Source: Bacillus sp. OK048
GTDB lineage: Bacteria > Bacillota > Bacilli > Bacillales > Cytobacillaceae
Direction of reading: 5' to 3'
NCBI RefSeq assembly: GCF_900103525.1
Contig: NZ_FNHN01000008.1
Location: 62,001 to 126,000, forward strand
DNA length: 64,000 nucleotides
The number at the start of each line of letters is the position of its first letter. Positions within the stretch are counted from its first letter, which is position 1. The notes beneath the pieces were generated by a model. That model saw only the letters and a program-made list of their open reading frames with translations, was not told the origin of the DNA and did not search any database. Both the position numbers and the translations under genes were made by a program. Positions 35,292-44,559 of the stretch are shown here, one piece after another.

Positions 35292-37049
35292 ATGTTTTCT
35301 GTTTTAAAAAAATTAAGTTGGTTTTTTAAAGAATATTGGAAGCGGTATGTAGTTGCTATTTTTTTATTAATTTTAGTTGGGATTCTAGATGTTTTACCGC
35401 CTAAATTACTCGGAACGGTAATCGATGATATTCATTTAGGCGAAATGAATAATGAAAAAATAGTAAAGTATGTAGGTTACTTACTCTTACTAATGATACT
35501 TTCATACGGAATTACCTACGTTTGGATGTATAAATTATTTGGTGGTGCCTTTCTTGTTGAGAGGAAGCTACGTTCTCGGTTTATGAAACATTTATTAAAA
35601 ATGTCACCAACTTTTTATGAGAAAAATCGGACCGGTGATTTAATGGCCAGGGCCACCAATGATTTAAAGGCGATTTCCACCACCGCAGGGTTTGGAATAC
35701 TAACCCTGGTGGACTCAAGTGTCTGGATGCTGACTCTTATTATTACCATGGGACTCTTAATCAGCTGGAAGTTGACCATTGCCGCGATCCTTCCATTACC
35801 AATTATGGCTTATATTATGCAAGTTTACGGAAATAGGATTCATAAGCGCTTCATGGAAGCGCAGGATGCATTTGGGGAGCTTAATGACCGAGTTTTAGAA
35901 TCAGTCGCCGGTGTTAGAGTTATTCGTGCATATGTACAAGAAGAGGCGGATGGGAGACGATTCCACGAATTAACTGAAGATGTCTTTAAAAAAAATATTA
36001 AGGTGGCAAGGATAGACTCTTTATTTGATCCAACAGTAAAAATACTTGTGGGAATCAGCTATATTATTGGACTTGGTTATGGAGCCTATTTAGTATTCAA
36101 CCAGTCGATAACCTTAGGTGATCTTGTGTCATTTAATGTTTACTTAGGTATGTTAATCTGGCCAATGTTTGCGATTGGTGAATTAATTAATATTATGCAA
36201 AGAGGAAATGCTTCGTTAGACAGGGTAAATGAAACATTATCTTTTCAAGAGACAGTTGAGACTCCAGTTCACCCAGTTAAGCTCGAAACTGCTAATAGAA
36301 TTGATTATAAACAAGTAACGTTTCGGTATCCTTCTTCCAAGGAGGATAATTTAACAGATATAACGATTCAACTGTTCCAAGGGCAGACACTAGGAATAGT
36401 TGGAAAAACAGGAAGTGGAAAAACAACTGTGATAAAGCAATTATTAAGGCAATATCCACTTGGATCAGGTGATATGTCTATCGCAGGAGTTTCACTTAAG
36501 AAGCAGACACTGGATCAAGTTCGTAAATGGATTGGATATGTACCTCAAGACCATGTTCTTTTTTCAAGAAGTGTCAAAGAAAATATCTTGTTTGGGAACA
36601 AAGAAGCAACCGAAGAAGAATTAGAAAGGGCAATCGATTTAGCTGCATTCCGAAAGGACTTAGAAATGCTCCCAGATGGGTTAGAGACACTCGTTGGTGA
36701 AAAAGGTGTGGCACTTTCAGGTGGTCAAAAACAAAGGATTTCAATTGCGCGAGCACTTATTAAAAATCCAGAAATCCTTATACTTGATGATTCCTTATCG
36801 GCTGTTGATGCAAAAACAGAAAAAAGTATTATTGACAATATTCGTGAGTTACGAAAAGACAAAACCACCATTATCACGACTCACCGAATGTCTGCTGTTC
36901 TACATGCAGACCACATCATTGTTCTTGATGAAGGAAAAGTAATTGAAGAAGGAACACATGATCAACTGCTTTCGAATGAAGGATGGTATAAAGAACAGTA
37001 TTTACGTCAACAAGTGGAAAACAATTTGGAAGAGGGGGTGACAGCATGA
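35292..37049 (+). CDS. bmrC: Heterodimeric ABC multidrug exporter subunit BmrC (YheI)
   Basis: 585 residues: six-helix exporter domain (1-~310) and ATPase domain with Walker A GKTGSGKTT near 376, signature LSGGQKQR near 477 and Walker B ILILDDSLSAVD near 497. The catalytic Glu after Walker B is replaced by Asp (LDDS), so one of the two ATP sites in the heterodimer is degenerate, as expected for BmrC. AGGGAGGG precedes the ATG. The stop overlaps bmrD by 4 nt. It exports drugs together with BmrD. Confidence 0.93.
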   Translation: MFSVLKKLSWFFKEYWKRYVVAIFLLILVGILDVLPPKLLGTVIDDIHLGEMNNEKIVKYVGYLLLLMILSYGITYVWMYKLFGGAFLVERKLRSRFMKHLLKMSPTFYEKNRTGDLMARATNDLKAISTTAGFGILTLVDSSVWMLTLIITMGLLISWKLTIAAILPLPIMAYIMQVYGNRIHKRFMEAQDAFGELNDRVLESVAGVRVIRAYVQEEADGRRFHELTEDVFKKNIKVARIDSLFDPTVKILVGISYIIGLGYGAYLVFNQSITLGDLVSFNVYLGMLIWPMFAIGELINIMQRGNASLDRVNETLSFQETVETPVHPVKLETANRIDYKQVTFRYPSSKEDNLTDITIQLFQGQTLGIVGKTGSGKTTVIKQLLRQYPLGSGDMSIAGVSLKKQTLDQVRKWIGYVPQDHVLFSRSVKENILFGNKEATEEELERAIDLAAFRKDLEMLPDGLETLVGEKGVALSGGQKQRISIARALIKNPEILILDDSLSAVDAKTEKSIIDNIRELRKDKTTIITTHRMSAVLHADHIIVLDEGKVIEEGTHDQLLSNEGWYKEQYLRQQVENNLEEGVTA

Positions 37050-39061
37050 ACACAGGAAGGCGATTAACCGAGTATGCTTTACAGTATAAAAAAATCATTT
37101 TTACCGCGCTGTTTATGCTGACCATTTCCGTTGTTACAGATCTTGCTGGTCCATTCATTGCGAAAAACATTATCGACCAACATATTTTAGGCATTGAGTC
37201 TGTTTGGAACGAAACTACAAGAGGAAAAGATACAGCTGAATATAACGGGAAATTTTATAAAAAGGAAAAGAATTTCTCCAGTGATGAAGAAAAGGGGATA
37301 GCAATAAGAATTTTGCAGGTGGGTGCAAAGTTTGTAATTATTAATGAAAAGCTAGAATTCGATGGTAAAAGAACGTTTGATCAGGGGATATTAACGGTCG
37401 AAAATGGATCGAAGAAAGTAGAATATGAAGCAAAACCCTTAACAAATAAGGAGCTGAAGCTGTTTTACCAATTGGAAATCCCATCAATAATCGAGCTTTT
37501 GATCATTTACTTTGGTTTATTAGTGATCTCTGCTATTTTTCAATACGGTCAAAGGTTTTTACTGCAAAAGTCAGCAAATCGTATTATACAAAAAATGCGT
37601 GAAGATGTATTCGAACAGATTCAGCGACTTCCGATACATTATTTTGATAACCTTCCTGCTGGGAAAGTGGTGGCAAGGATCACCAATGACACAGAAGCAA
37701 TCCGTGAACTTTATGTAACCGTATTAGCTCAATTTTTTACAAGTGCGATTTATATTACGGGAATATATGCGGCCCTTTTTATCCTAGATGTGAAGCTGGC
37801 AGCCATTTGCTTATTACTATTGCCAATCCTTTATGGATGGATGAAATTATATCGGAAGTTTGCTTCAACATACAATCGTGTCATTCGCTCAAGAAACAGT
37901 GATATCAATGCGACGATTAATGAATCTATTGGCGGCATGAGTATTATTCAAGCATTTGGAATGGAAAAAGAGACAGAAAAGGAATTCGAAAAGCTGAATA
38001 CTGAACATTTTATGTATCAAAATAAATTATTAAGCTTAAATGCTTTGACGTCTCATAATTTAGTTGGGGTCTTAAGAAACATGGTTTTTGTAGCCTTTAT
38101 TTGGTATTTTGGCGGTCTTTCTATAAATCCTGCTTCAGTGATTTCACTTGGTGTACTCTATGCCTTTGTAGATTACATTAATCGTCTATTTAATCCAATA
38201 CAAGGGATTGTCAATCAATTGGCCAATTTGGAAACCGCCTTAGTTGCTGGTGAAAGAGTGTTTAGGCTAATGGATGAACAAGGTGAAAATGTAAGAAAAG
38301 AACGAATCGAGCGTGTTCGCGGCAATGTTAAATTCGAGCATGTGTCTTTCGGTTATAAAGAAGGCGAGTATGTATTAAATGATATTAATTTTGAAGCTAA
38401 ACAAGGCCAGACAGTTGCCCTTGTGGGACACACTGGTTCTGGAAAAAGCTCTATTATGAATTTGCTTTTCCGTTTCTATGATTGCCAAAAGGGGAAAATC
38501 CTCATTGATGGAAAGGATATCAGCAGCATCCCACGCCAAACAATTCGTGATCATATGGGGATTGTATTACAGGATCCATACCTGTTTACCGGTACGATTG
38601 TCTCTAATGTAAGTCTTGGAGATCCATCCATAACGAGAGAAATGGTGGAAAAGGCGTTACAGGATGTTGGTGCAGATAAGGTCTTTAGAAACTTGGAAAA
38701 TGGCTATGACGAACCTGTAATTGAAAAAGGAAGTACACTTTCGAGCGGACAGCGTCAGTTAATTTCGTTTGCGCGAGCTCTTGCTTTTAACCCAGCAATC
38801 CTAATCTTAGATGAAGCTACATCAAGTATAGATACCGAAACGGAAGCTGTTATCCAAGAAGCCATGGATGTCCTGAAAAAAGGAAGAACTACTTTTATTA
38901 TTGCGCACAGGTTATCAACCATCCGCAATGCTGATCAAATTCTTGTCTTAGACCGTGGAAGAATCGTAGAGCGTGGTTCACATGAGGAGTTAATGATGGT
39001 AAAAGGAAAATATTATCAAATGTATGAGCTCCAAAAAGGTAGTGCTAGTCTAGCTGGGTAA
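37046..39061 (+). CDS. bmrD: Heterodimeric ABC multidrug exporter subunit BmrD (YheH)
   Basis: 671-residue partner of BmrC. A ~90-residue insertion between the first two helices (about residues 45-140) forms the extracytoplasmic domain typical of BmrD, which accounts for the greater length. The ATPase part has GHTGSGKSS, LSSGQRQL and LILDEATSSID, so here the catalytic Glu is intact while the signature is altered (SSGQ instead of SGGQ). ATG at 37046 overlaps the bmrC stop. Confidence 0.94.
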   Translation: MNTGRRLTEYALQYKKIIFTALFMLTISVVTDLAGPFIAKNIIDQHILGIESVWNETTRGKDTAEYNGKFYKKEKNFSSDEEKGIAIRILQVGAKFVIINEKLEFDGKRTFDQGILTVENGSKKVEYEAKPLTNKELKLFYQLEIPSIIELLIIYFGLLVISAIFQYGQRFLLQKSANRIIQKMREDVFEQIQRLPIHYFDNLPAGKVVARITNDTEAIRELYVTVLAQFFTSAIYITGIYAALFILDVKLAAICLLLLPILYGWMKLYRKFASTYNRVIRSRNSDINATINESIGGMSIIQAFGMEKETEKEFEKLNTEHFMYQNKLLSLNALTSHNLVGVLRNMVFVAFIWYFGGLSINPASVISLGVLYAFVDYINRLFNPIQGIVNQLANLETALVAGERVFRLMDEQGENVRKERIERVRGNVKFEHVSFGYKEGEYVLNDINFEAKQGQTVALVGHTGSGKSSIMNLLFRFYDCQKGKILIDGKDISSIPRQTIRDHMGIVLQDPYLFTGTIVSNVSLGDPSITREMVEKALQDVGADKVFRNLENGYDEPVIEKGSTLSSGQRQLISFARALAFNPAILILDEATSSIDTETEAVIQEAMDVLKKGRTTFIIAHRLSTIRNADQILVLDRGRIVERGSHEELMMVKGKYYQMYELQKGSASLAG

Positions 39062-39181
39062 TCGTTCATGGAATGTTCATAAATTCATTGATAACCAGTT
39101 ACTTTTATCACAGGTAAAAACTCTTTATTATGATAATTTATATATGTTTAAGCTCTTTCATAATAAAGGGGTGGAATGCAG

Positions 39182-39262
39182 ATGGACTTTTCAATCGTTA
39201 ATGTTATTGGTAGTTTATTAATTCTTTCTTATTTTATTGGTTATATGGTTGTTAAACATTAA
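39182..39262 (+). CDS. 26-residue membrane peptide, unknown
   Basis: A very short frame with a good ribosome site (AAAGGGGTGG, 6-8 nt before ATG). The peptide is a single helix of about 20 residues (from [11 protein letters not shown] to YMVV) with a short MDF N-terminus and a KH C-terminus. A strong terminator begins at its stop, so it appears to be a complete monocistronic gene. I do not recognise it; small regulatory membrane peptides of Bacillus have this form. Confidence 0.6.
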   Translation: MDFSIVNVIGSLLILSYFIGYMVVKH

Positions 39263-39289
39263 ACTACAGACAATTGTCTGTAGTTTTTT
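39261..39289 (+). terminator. Terminator after the small peptide gene
   Basis: AAACTACAGAC pairs with GTCTGTAGTTT across an AATT loop, followed by a T-run. Confidence 0.88.
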
Positions 39290-39332
39290 TACTATTTTTG
39301 GGAATATATATGTTAGTGAGGTGAATAAATCT

Positions 39333-40712
39333 ATGGAGAAATATAGAGTTGAAAGAGATACACTTGGTGATGTCAGGGTTCCAGTTGATAAATTTTGGGG
39401 AGCACAAACACAACGAAGCCTTAAAAATTTTGATATTGGATCCGAAAAAATGCCGATTGAAGTTGTATTTGCACTAACCTTAATCAAAAAAGCAGCCGCT
39501 ATTGTCAACCATGAATTAGGAAAATTATCTGAAGGAAAGATGAAGTCTGTTGTTTTTGTTTGTGACCAAATCCTTTCAGGGAGATATAACGATCATTTTC
39601 CACTTGCCGTTTGGCAAACAGGGAGCGGCACTCAAACCAATATGAATGTGAACGAGGTTATTGCAAACCGTGCAAATGAATTATTAATGAATCAAGGGAA
39701 TAATGAGCGGGTTCATCCAAATGATGATGTGAATATGTCGCAGAGTTCTAACGATACGTTTCCAACAGCTATGCATATCGCGGCGTACAAAAAATTAACC
39801 GAGCATTTACTTCCCGCTATTACTGAATTAAAGGCCACTATGATAAAAAAGGAAAAGGCTTTTAAGAATATAGTTAAGATTGGCAGAACTCATCTACAGG
39901 ATGCTACCCCATTGACACTCGGACAGGAAATAAGCGGTTGGAGAGCAATGCTTGATAAGGATGAAACGATGGTAGTAGATTCAAGCAAATATTTACGGAG
40001 CCTTGCTATAGGTGGTACTGCGGTTGGAACAGGTATAAACGCGCACCCAGAGTTTGGGGATAAAATGGCGGAACAGCTTTCAAAATTGACTGGTTATCCG
40101 TTTCAAGCTTCAAATAATAAATTTCACGCATTAACGAGTCATGGTGAAATCGTCTTTGTACACGGTGCGTTAAAAGCATTGGCTGCAGATTTAATGAAAA
40201 TCGCTAATGATGTCAGGTGGCTTGCAAGCGGACCACGCAGTGGAATAGGAGAGTTGATTATTCCAGCTAATGAGCCTGGAAGTTCTATTATGCCGGGTAA
40301 GGTAAATCCAACTCAAAGTGAAGCGCTAACGATGGTAGCCTGCCAAATTTTTGGGAATGATGCCACCATCGGATTTGCGGCCAGTCAGGGGAACTTTGAA
40401 TTAAATGTTTTTAAGCCTGTAATAATTTTTAATGTCATTCAATCAATATCGCTGTTAACCGATAGTATTCGTTCTTTTAATGAAAAATGTGCGGTTGGAA
40501 TTGAAGTAAACGAAGAAGTAATTACAATGCATGTGGAACAAACTTTAATGCTTGTGACAGCTTTAAATCCACATATCGGCTACGAGAAAGCAGCCGAGAT
40601 TGCAAAGCTTGCCTTCAGAGAAAATAGTACTTTAAAGGAAGCTGCCATTAAAACAGGATATGTTTCAGCAGTGCAATTTGATGAATGGGTTAAACCAGAG
40701 AATATGGTTTAA
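39333..40712 (+). CDS. fumC: Fumarate hydratase class II
   Basis: 459-residue citric-acid-cycle enzyme hydrating fumarate to malate. The superfamily signature [11 protein letters not shown] is near residue 318, with [20 protein letters not shown] near 95 and [16 protein letters not shown] near 185. The ATG at 39333 has GAGGTG 9 nt upstream; the frame is open further upstream but overlaps the preceding terminator. Length matches B. subtilis CitG. Monocistronic. Confidence 0.97.
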   Translation: MEKYRVERDTLGDVRVPVDKFWGAQTQRSLKNFDIGSEKMPIEVVFALTLIKKAAAIVNHELGKLSEGKMKSVVFVCDQILSGRYNDHFPLAVWQTGSGTQTNMNVNEVIANRANELLMNQGNNERVHPNDDVNMSQSSNDTFPTAMHIAAYKKLTEHLLPAITELKATMIKKEKAFKNIVKIGRTHLQDATPLTLGQEISGWRAMLDKDETMVVDSSKYLRSLAIGGTAVGTGINAHPEFGDKMAEQLSKLTGYPFQASNNKFHALTSHGEIVFVHGALKALAADLMKIANDVRWLASGPRSGIGELIIPANEPGSSIMPGKVNPTQSEALTMVACQIFGNDATIGFAASQGNFELNVFKPVIIFNVIQSISLLTDSIRSFNEKCAVGIEVNEEVITMHVEQTLMLVTALNPHIGYEKAAEIAKLAFRENSTLKEAAIKTGYVSAVQFDEWVKPENMV

Positions 40713-40720
40713 TCCAATAA

Positions 40721-40747
40721 AAGCCCCCTACCTAATGGAGGGGGCTT
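40721..40747. terminator. Bidirectional terminator between fumC and the SASP gene
   Basis: AAGCCCCCT pairs perfectly with AGGGGGCTT across a 9-nt loop. No long U-tract. Confidence 0.7.
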
Positions 40748-40787
40748 AAGCCATGTTATTTATTTGTTGAACTGTTCTTTTTTGAAA

Positions 40788-40991
40788 TTAGCGTTGGTAC
40801 CCGCCAAGTTGTGATTCTGCCATTGCAACTAGACGCTTAGTGATTTCTCCTCCAACAGAACCGTTTGCGCGAGAAGTAGTATCTCCACCAAGTTGTACAC
40901 CAAATTCTGTTGCAATTTCATACTTCATTTGTTGAAGTGCTTGCTCCACTCCAGGTACTAAAAGTTGATTAGAGTTGTTGTTACTAGCCAT
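40788..40991 (-). CDS. Alpha/beta-type small acid-soluble spore protein
   Basis: 67-residue SASP that coats forespore DNA and protects it from UV and heat. Both family signatures are present: [12 protein letters not shown] with the GPR protease site, and [29 protein letters not shown] lies 10 nt before the ATG. A CATACTG on the minus strand at 41026-41032 may be a sigma-G -10 element, though I cannot find a good -35. Confidence 0.96.
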   Translation of the reverse strand: MASNNNSNQLLVPGVEQALQQMKYEIATEFGVQLGGDTTSRANGSVGGEITKRLVAMAESQLGGYQR

Positions 40992-41218
40992 AGTTGAATA
41001 ACACTCCTCTTAATAAATTTGGGGTCAGTATGGAATTGAACCATTTTGGTTATGATAACCATTGCCGCCTTGGCCTAACCCATCGTGGTAAGTTGTTGCT
41101 TGCTTTGTAATATTTATTATGATTAAAAATGGACAGCTTATTCGATTATTTATTTAGTAATTTATTCCATTACATAGTGCTGTAATAGTAACGTAAACTA
41201 ACCATATACATTAAATTA

Positions 41219-41402
41219 GGCTGTGTTAAACTAGGCTGTTGATTTGTGCTCCAGGCGCTTCGCTTTCCGCAGGCGGTTCGGGAAGCCTCCTCGGCGCTAA
41301 AGCGCCTGCGGGGTCTCCCCTGTCCCGTCCTCCTGCAGGAGTCTCGCGCCTTCCGCAAAAATCAACATTGTCATAAAATCAACATTTACCTATAACACAG
41401 CC
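41219..41402. mobile_element. MITE-like element A with bipartite terminal inverted repeats
   Basis: The left end GGCTGTGTTA, 8 bp, TGTTGATTT is mirrored at the right end (reverse complement GGCTGTGTTA, 8 bp, TGTTGATTT). The interior is GC-rich with hairpins such as GGCGCTAAAGCGCC and CTCCTGCAGGAG and has no coding capacity. The flanking octamers TTAAATTA and ATAAAATA agree at 6 of 8 positions, perhaps an aged target duplication. The interior belongs to a repeat type common in Bacillus genomes. Bases 40992-41218, between the SASP gene and this element, show no gene I can support. Confidence 0.72.
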
Positions 41403-41424
41403 ATAAAATAAAGGGTGAATAGAA

Positions 41425-41667
41425 ATGTCAATATGCCCAATATGCAATGGTTTACGTGAAGTATCGGTTCAATGCACCCATTGTGGGGAACAAATGTTGG
41501 AGAGTGGACGGTTAATGGATTTCTATGATGATTATAGTCCGTATATGGAAATTGAATTAATGAAAATGGAGGACGGCTATCCAGATACAAACTCAGCTCA
41601 AAAATGCCCACATCTATATACATGTCCAACCTGTCATAAAGATGAGATAATTTTTATTAAAGAATAA
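41425..41667 (+). CDS. Small Cys-rich zinc-ribbon-like protein
   Basis: 80 residues with CPICNG, CTHCGE, a single Cys in QKCPHLY and CPTCHK, enough for one or two zinc sites. The middle is acidic (MDFYDDYSPYMEIE). AAAGGGTG precedes the ATG. The gene begins 23 nt after element A and ends in a bidirectional terminator whose first bases are its stop codon. Function unknown. Confidence 0.7.
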   Translation: MSICPICNGLREVSVQCTHCGEQMLESGRLMDFYDDYSPYMEIELMKMEDGYPDTNSAQKCPHLYTCPTCHKDEIIFIKE

Positions 41668-41696
41668 ACCAAGATCCCAAAACGGGACCTTGGTTT
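41666..41696. terminator. Bidirectional terminator before msmX
   Basis: AAACCAAG-TCCC pairs with GGGA-CTTGGTTT around a 5-nt loop; it overlaps the upstream stop codon and serves convergent genes. Confidence 0.82.
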
Positions 41697-41707
41697 ATTA
41701 TCAATCA

Positions 41708-42817
41708 TTATTCATTTTTTGCGCGAATGCGAGACTCAGTTTCTATATTAAAGAAATGAGCTTTATTCATGTCAAATGCTAAATCAAGAGAATCTCCAGG
41801 GTGAATGTCAGCTCTTGAATCAAGACGTGCTACAAAGTCCTGATCATCAATGCTGGAGTAAACCATTAATTCTGCACCCGTTAATTCAGCTACATCAACA
41901 TTTACTTTGATTTTTGTACCTGTTGAAGCTTCAATGAATACAGGCTCATCATGGATGTCTTCTGGACGAACGCCAAGGATAATTGGTTTTCCAACATAAC
42001 CTTGCTCACGAAGGACCTTCATTTTACCTTCAGGTACTGAGATAGATGTTTTTCCTGCTACAAATTTGCCATCTTCAAGCTTTCCGTTAAAGAAGTTCAT
42101 GGCTGGTGAACCGATAAATCCGCCTACGAATACGTTTTCAGGCTTTTCGTATACTTCTTTAGGTGTACCTACTTGTTGAATAATACCATCCTTCATAACA
42201 ACTAGCCTTGAAGCCATTGTCATCGCTTCTGTTTGGTCATGTGTTACGTAAATAGTAGTTGTATTTAAACGACGGTGCAACTTAGCAATTTCAGCACGCA
42301 TCGCAACACGAAGTTTTGCATCAAGGTTAGAAAGAGGCTCGTCCATTAAGAATACCTTTGCATCACGGACAATCGCACGTCCTAAGGCAACACGCTGACG
42401 TTGACCACCGGATAATGCTTTTGGCTTTCTTTTTAAATAAGCTTCTAATCCTAAGATTTTAGCTGCTTCATTTACACGGCGATCAATTTCATCCTTCGGA
42501 AACTTACGAAGTTTTAGACCAAAAGCCATATTATCATAAACGGTCATATGTGGATAGAGTGCATAGTTTTGGAAAACCATCGCGATATCACGATCTTTAG
42601 GAGCTACATCGTTCACTCGTTTTCCATCGATGAAAAAGTCACCTTGTGAAATTTCCTCAAGTCCAGCGACCATACGAAGTGTTGTTGATTTACCACAGCC
42701 TGATGGACCAACAAAGACGATAAATTCCTTATCTTGTATATGTAGGTTAAAGTCTGAAACTGCGGTAACCTTATTATCGTAAATTTTATATATATGATCT
42801 AATACTAACTCTGCCAT
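41708..42817 (-). CDS. msmX: Multi-sugar ABC transporter ATPase (MsmX/UgpC family)
   Basis: 369-residue carbohydrate-importer ATPase with Walker [10 protein letters not shown] near 37, signature LSGGQRQR near 135, Walker [13 protein letters not shown] near 155 and a C-terminal TOBE/MalK regulatory domain (GVRPEDIH). MsmX serves several sugar transporters in B. subtilis, and as there the gene stands alone without permease genes. AGGAGG precedes the ATG. An imperfect cre-like sequence (42858-42871) lies upstream. Confidence 0.92.
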   Translation of the reverse strand: MAELVLDHIYKIYDNKVTAVSDFNLHIQDKEFIVFVGPSGCGKSTTLRMVAGLEEISQGDFFIDGKRVNDVAPKDRDIAMVFQNYALYPHMTVYDNMAFGLKLRKFPKDEIDRRVNEAAKILGLEAYLKRKPKALSGGQRQRVALGRAIVRDAKVFLMDEPLSNLDAKLRVAMRAEIAKLHRRLNTTTIYVTHDQTEAMTMASRLVVMKDGIIQQVGTPKEVYEKPENVFVGGFIGSPAMNFFNGKLEDGKFVAGKTSISVPEGKMKVLREQGYVGKPIILGVRPEDIHDEPVFIEASTGTKIKVNVDVAELTGAELMVYSSIDDQDFVARLDSRADIHPGDSLDLAFDMNKAHFFNIETESRIRAKNE

Positions 42818-42921
42818 TGTGTAAAACCTCCTAAGTTTTGATTAACTTAAGTTTACATGAAAAGGCTTACAGACAATATGGACATACTGCACAAAGTTCC
42901 CAACTCATTATTTGTGCAGAT

Positions 42922-43042
42922 TGTCTAGCTACAGCGCCTAAGGGCTCGGGTCATAAGCCAATCCGTCAAGAAGGTCAAAGAACGACCTTCCTGCCGGCTC
43001 GTCTTATGCCGGTCGCCCTTGGACAAGGCGCTTCTGCTTTTC
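42922..43042 (+). repeat. Structured REP-like repeat, copy 1
   Basis: 121 bp starting TGTCTAGCTACAGCGCC and ending AAGGCGCTTCTGCTTTTC. The terminal arms pair, and an inner stem GAAGGTC-GACCTTC (42970-42976 with 42984-42990) is perfect. It is about 85 percent like the copy at 56541-56662 and differs by compensated changes in two stems. It fills the gap between msmX and the PucR-type regulator and reaches the stop codon of the latter. Confidence 0.85.
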
Positions 43043-43944
43043 TAATTGTCATGTTGAAATAACAAGCAAGCTAAAAATACAGTAAATGCTCCATAAAAAT
43101 CTTTTAATTGAACTCCTGTTTTATCAATGAACTTGTCCAATCGGTATTGAAGGGTGTTTCGATGAATATACAATTTCTTGGCTGTCATACTTGCATTTAA
43201 GTTACTTTCTAGAAAAACCTTAATGGTTACGTATAGCTCAGGGTCGTCTAAAAATACTTCTAAAAAGTCTTTGTACAACTTCTCTTTAATATGATTCGGA
43301 AGGTTAGCAGCAACGAATGGCGGGAAAACTTTTTCAAAAGTAAAAGTATTTGAACCTGAAAGGTGACTTTTTGCAAATTGAAAATACTCTTTTTCTTGCC
43401 GGTACTGGTTAGGAAGCTGATTTGACAAAGGAAATAGTTTACCGATATAAAATGAAATTTTTACATAAAAATCACTTTCTAACGTATCAGAAATAGAAGC
43501 TAACTCACTTTCAGATAAAGATATTTGTCTTTTTTCTTCAATTACACATCCATTTTGGCTGTCTTCCCAGATATATTGGACCTCATTAGAAAAAAATCCA
43601 TTTAGGGCTGATTCAATTTCATCTTGCTCGACATTCCCTTTAATATGAAACTGAATAATTCGAAAATTACTATCAGTACTTGATGTCGGCAATGGTCCAT
43701 CTACCATTAAAAATTCATACCATTTCCCGAATGGCTTGGATGGGATGTTCACCTGTTGATAAAGTACTTGCAGAAGGTTAAACTCTTTTTCTGTTAGTTT
43801 TGATTTTGGAATAGCAAGCCATTGATTCTCAGATTGGTCGTAAAATAGGTGAAATTGATTAGAAATATGCAGTGGCTTTTCAGAAAATAGGACTGAATCT
43901 TCGTATAAGGACATGATTTTTTTAAACAAGGTCAATTTCTCCAT
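43042..43944 (-). CDS. PucR-family transcriptional regulator
   Basis: 300 residues with a C-terminal PucR-type helix-turn-helix (FLESNLNASMTAKKLYIHRNTLQYRLDKF, residues ~247-275) and an N-terminal region of unknown fold. The C-terminal motif is shared with CdaR-like regulators of sugar-acid use. The ribosome site before the ATG at 43942-43944 is poor, so translation may be weak or the start different. Upstream of msmX but separated by repeat copy 1; a link to sugar uptake is only suggestive. Targets unknown. Confidence 0.8.
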   Translation of the reverse strand: MEKLTLFKKIMSLYEDSVLFSEKPLHISNQFHLFYDQSENQWLAIPKSKLTEKEFNLLQVLYQQVNIPSKPFGKWYEFLMVDGPLPTSSTDSNFRIIQFHIKGNVEQDEIESALNGFFSNEVQYIWEDSQNGCVIEEKRQISLSESELASISDTLESDFYVKISFYIGKLFPLSNQLPNQYRQEKEYFQFAKSHLSGSNTFTFEKVFPPFVAANLPNHIKEKLYKDFLEVFLDDPELYVTIKVFLESNLNASMTAKKLYIHRNTLQYRLDKFIDKTGVQLKDFYGAFTVFLACLLFQHDN

Positions 43945-43982
43945 TTAAGTAATTTTTAGAAATAATCCACTAATTATATCAT

Positions 43983-44017
43983 AAAAAAGACTAACTCCTG
44001 ATAATCTCAAGAATTAG
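43983..44017 (-). terminator. Terminator of the 62-residue protein gene
   Basis: CTAATTCTTGA pairs with TCAGGAGTTAG on the minus strand (two wobbles), then TTTTTT. Confidence 0.7.
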
Positions 44018-44032
44018 CCTTTCATCCATCAT

Positions 44033-44221
44033 TCAATTGTGTGAAGGGGGTTCCTCTTCAGTAAGATCTCGCGCTTCTTCAATATTCGTTGAATCATGTC
44101 GGGAATGAACGGAACCGCCAGACATGCCTTCATTTATCATTCGATCAATATCTAGGTAGACCTTATCCCTGCCTTCAAACAATAAGTCTTTTTTCACTTG
44201 AACATCTTTTCTATTTTCCAC
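44033..44221 (-). CDS. Small hydrophilic protein, unknown
   Basis: 62 residues, charged, ending in an acidic tail (IEEARDLTEEEPPSHN). It has no helix predicted to enter the membrane and no cysteine. GTG at 44219-44221 lies 9 nt after AAAGGGA and is preferred over an upstream TTG at 44230. It is the last gene on the minus strand after yheE. I do not recognise the family; sporulation-associated expression is possible from its neighbours. Confidence 0.55.
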   Translation of the reverse strand: MENRKDVQVKKDLLFEGRDKVYLDIDRMINEGMSGGSVHSRHDSTNIEEARDLTEEEPPSHN

Positions 44222-44272
44222 ACCTATCAATCCCTTTCCATGTCTTACACTGGTTAGTTTGTGGAAATCGGG

Positions 44273-44482
44273 TTATTCATAAACATGAAAAAGCATTAAT
44301 TCGTGAATTTGGCTAGTTAAGGTTTCAATATCTTCCTGTTCAGGGGTATTGACTGTCCATTCAACTTTTCCAGTTTGATGATAGGTACCTGAAAATCGTT
44401 GTTTTTTATAGTAAAAGGAAAAATTCCACCCGGGAATATTTTTATTTTCAAATAAAGGCTTAAACTGAAAGTGTGTCAGCAT
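44273..44482 (-). CDS. yheE: YheE-like protein (DUF5342)
   Basis: 69-residue protein starting MLTHFQFKPLFENKNIPGW, as in B. subtilis YheE, with an aromatic beta-rich core (FSFYYKKQRFSGTYH). Function unknown. AAAGGAG lies 9 nt before this ATG; two in-frame ATGs just upstream are too close to it. It follows the yheC/yheD cluster, as in B. subtilis. Confidence 0.8.
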   Translation of the reverse strand: MLTHFQFKPLFENKNIPGWNFSFYYKKQRFSGTYHQTGKVEWTVNTPEQEDIETLTSQIHELMLFHVYE

Positions 44483-44559
44483 CATTTTCATCTCCTTTAT
44501 AGGCTAGTTGGTACTTCTAGCTTACGAGAAAAAATGATAATACTCCAGTAGGAGGTCAG

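Noticed and set aside
40992-41218. A Gly/Asn/His-rich open stretch on the minus strand upstream of the SASP gene, and a 26-codon + strand frame near 41030.
   Set aside because: The minus frame has no ATG, GTG or TTG start before an upstream stop, so at best it is a relic. The + frame has only a chance-level ribosome site and an implausible composition.
42858-42871. TGAAAAGGCTTACA as a cre site upstream of msmX.
   Set aside because: The central CG of the consensus is GG, a change that normally weakens CcpA binding strongly. Not listed as an operator.
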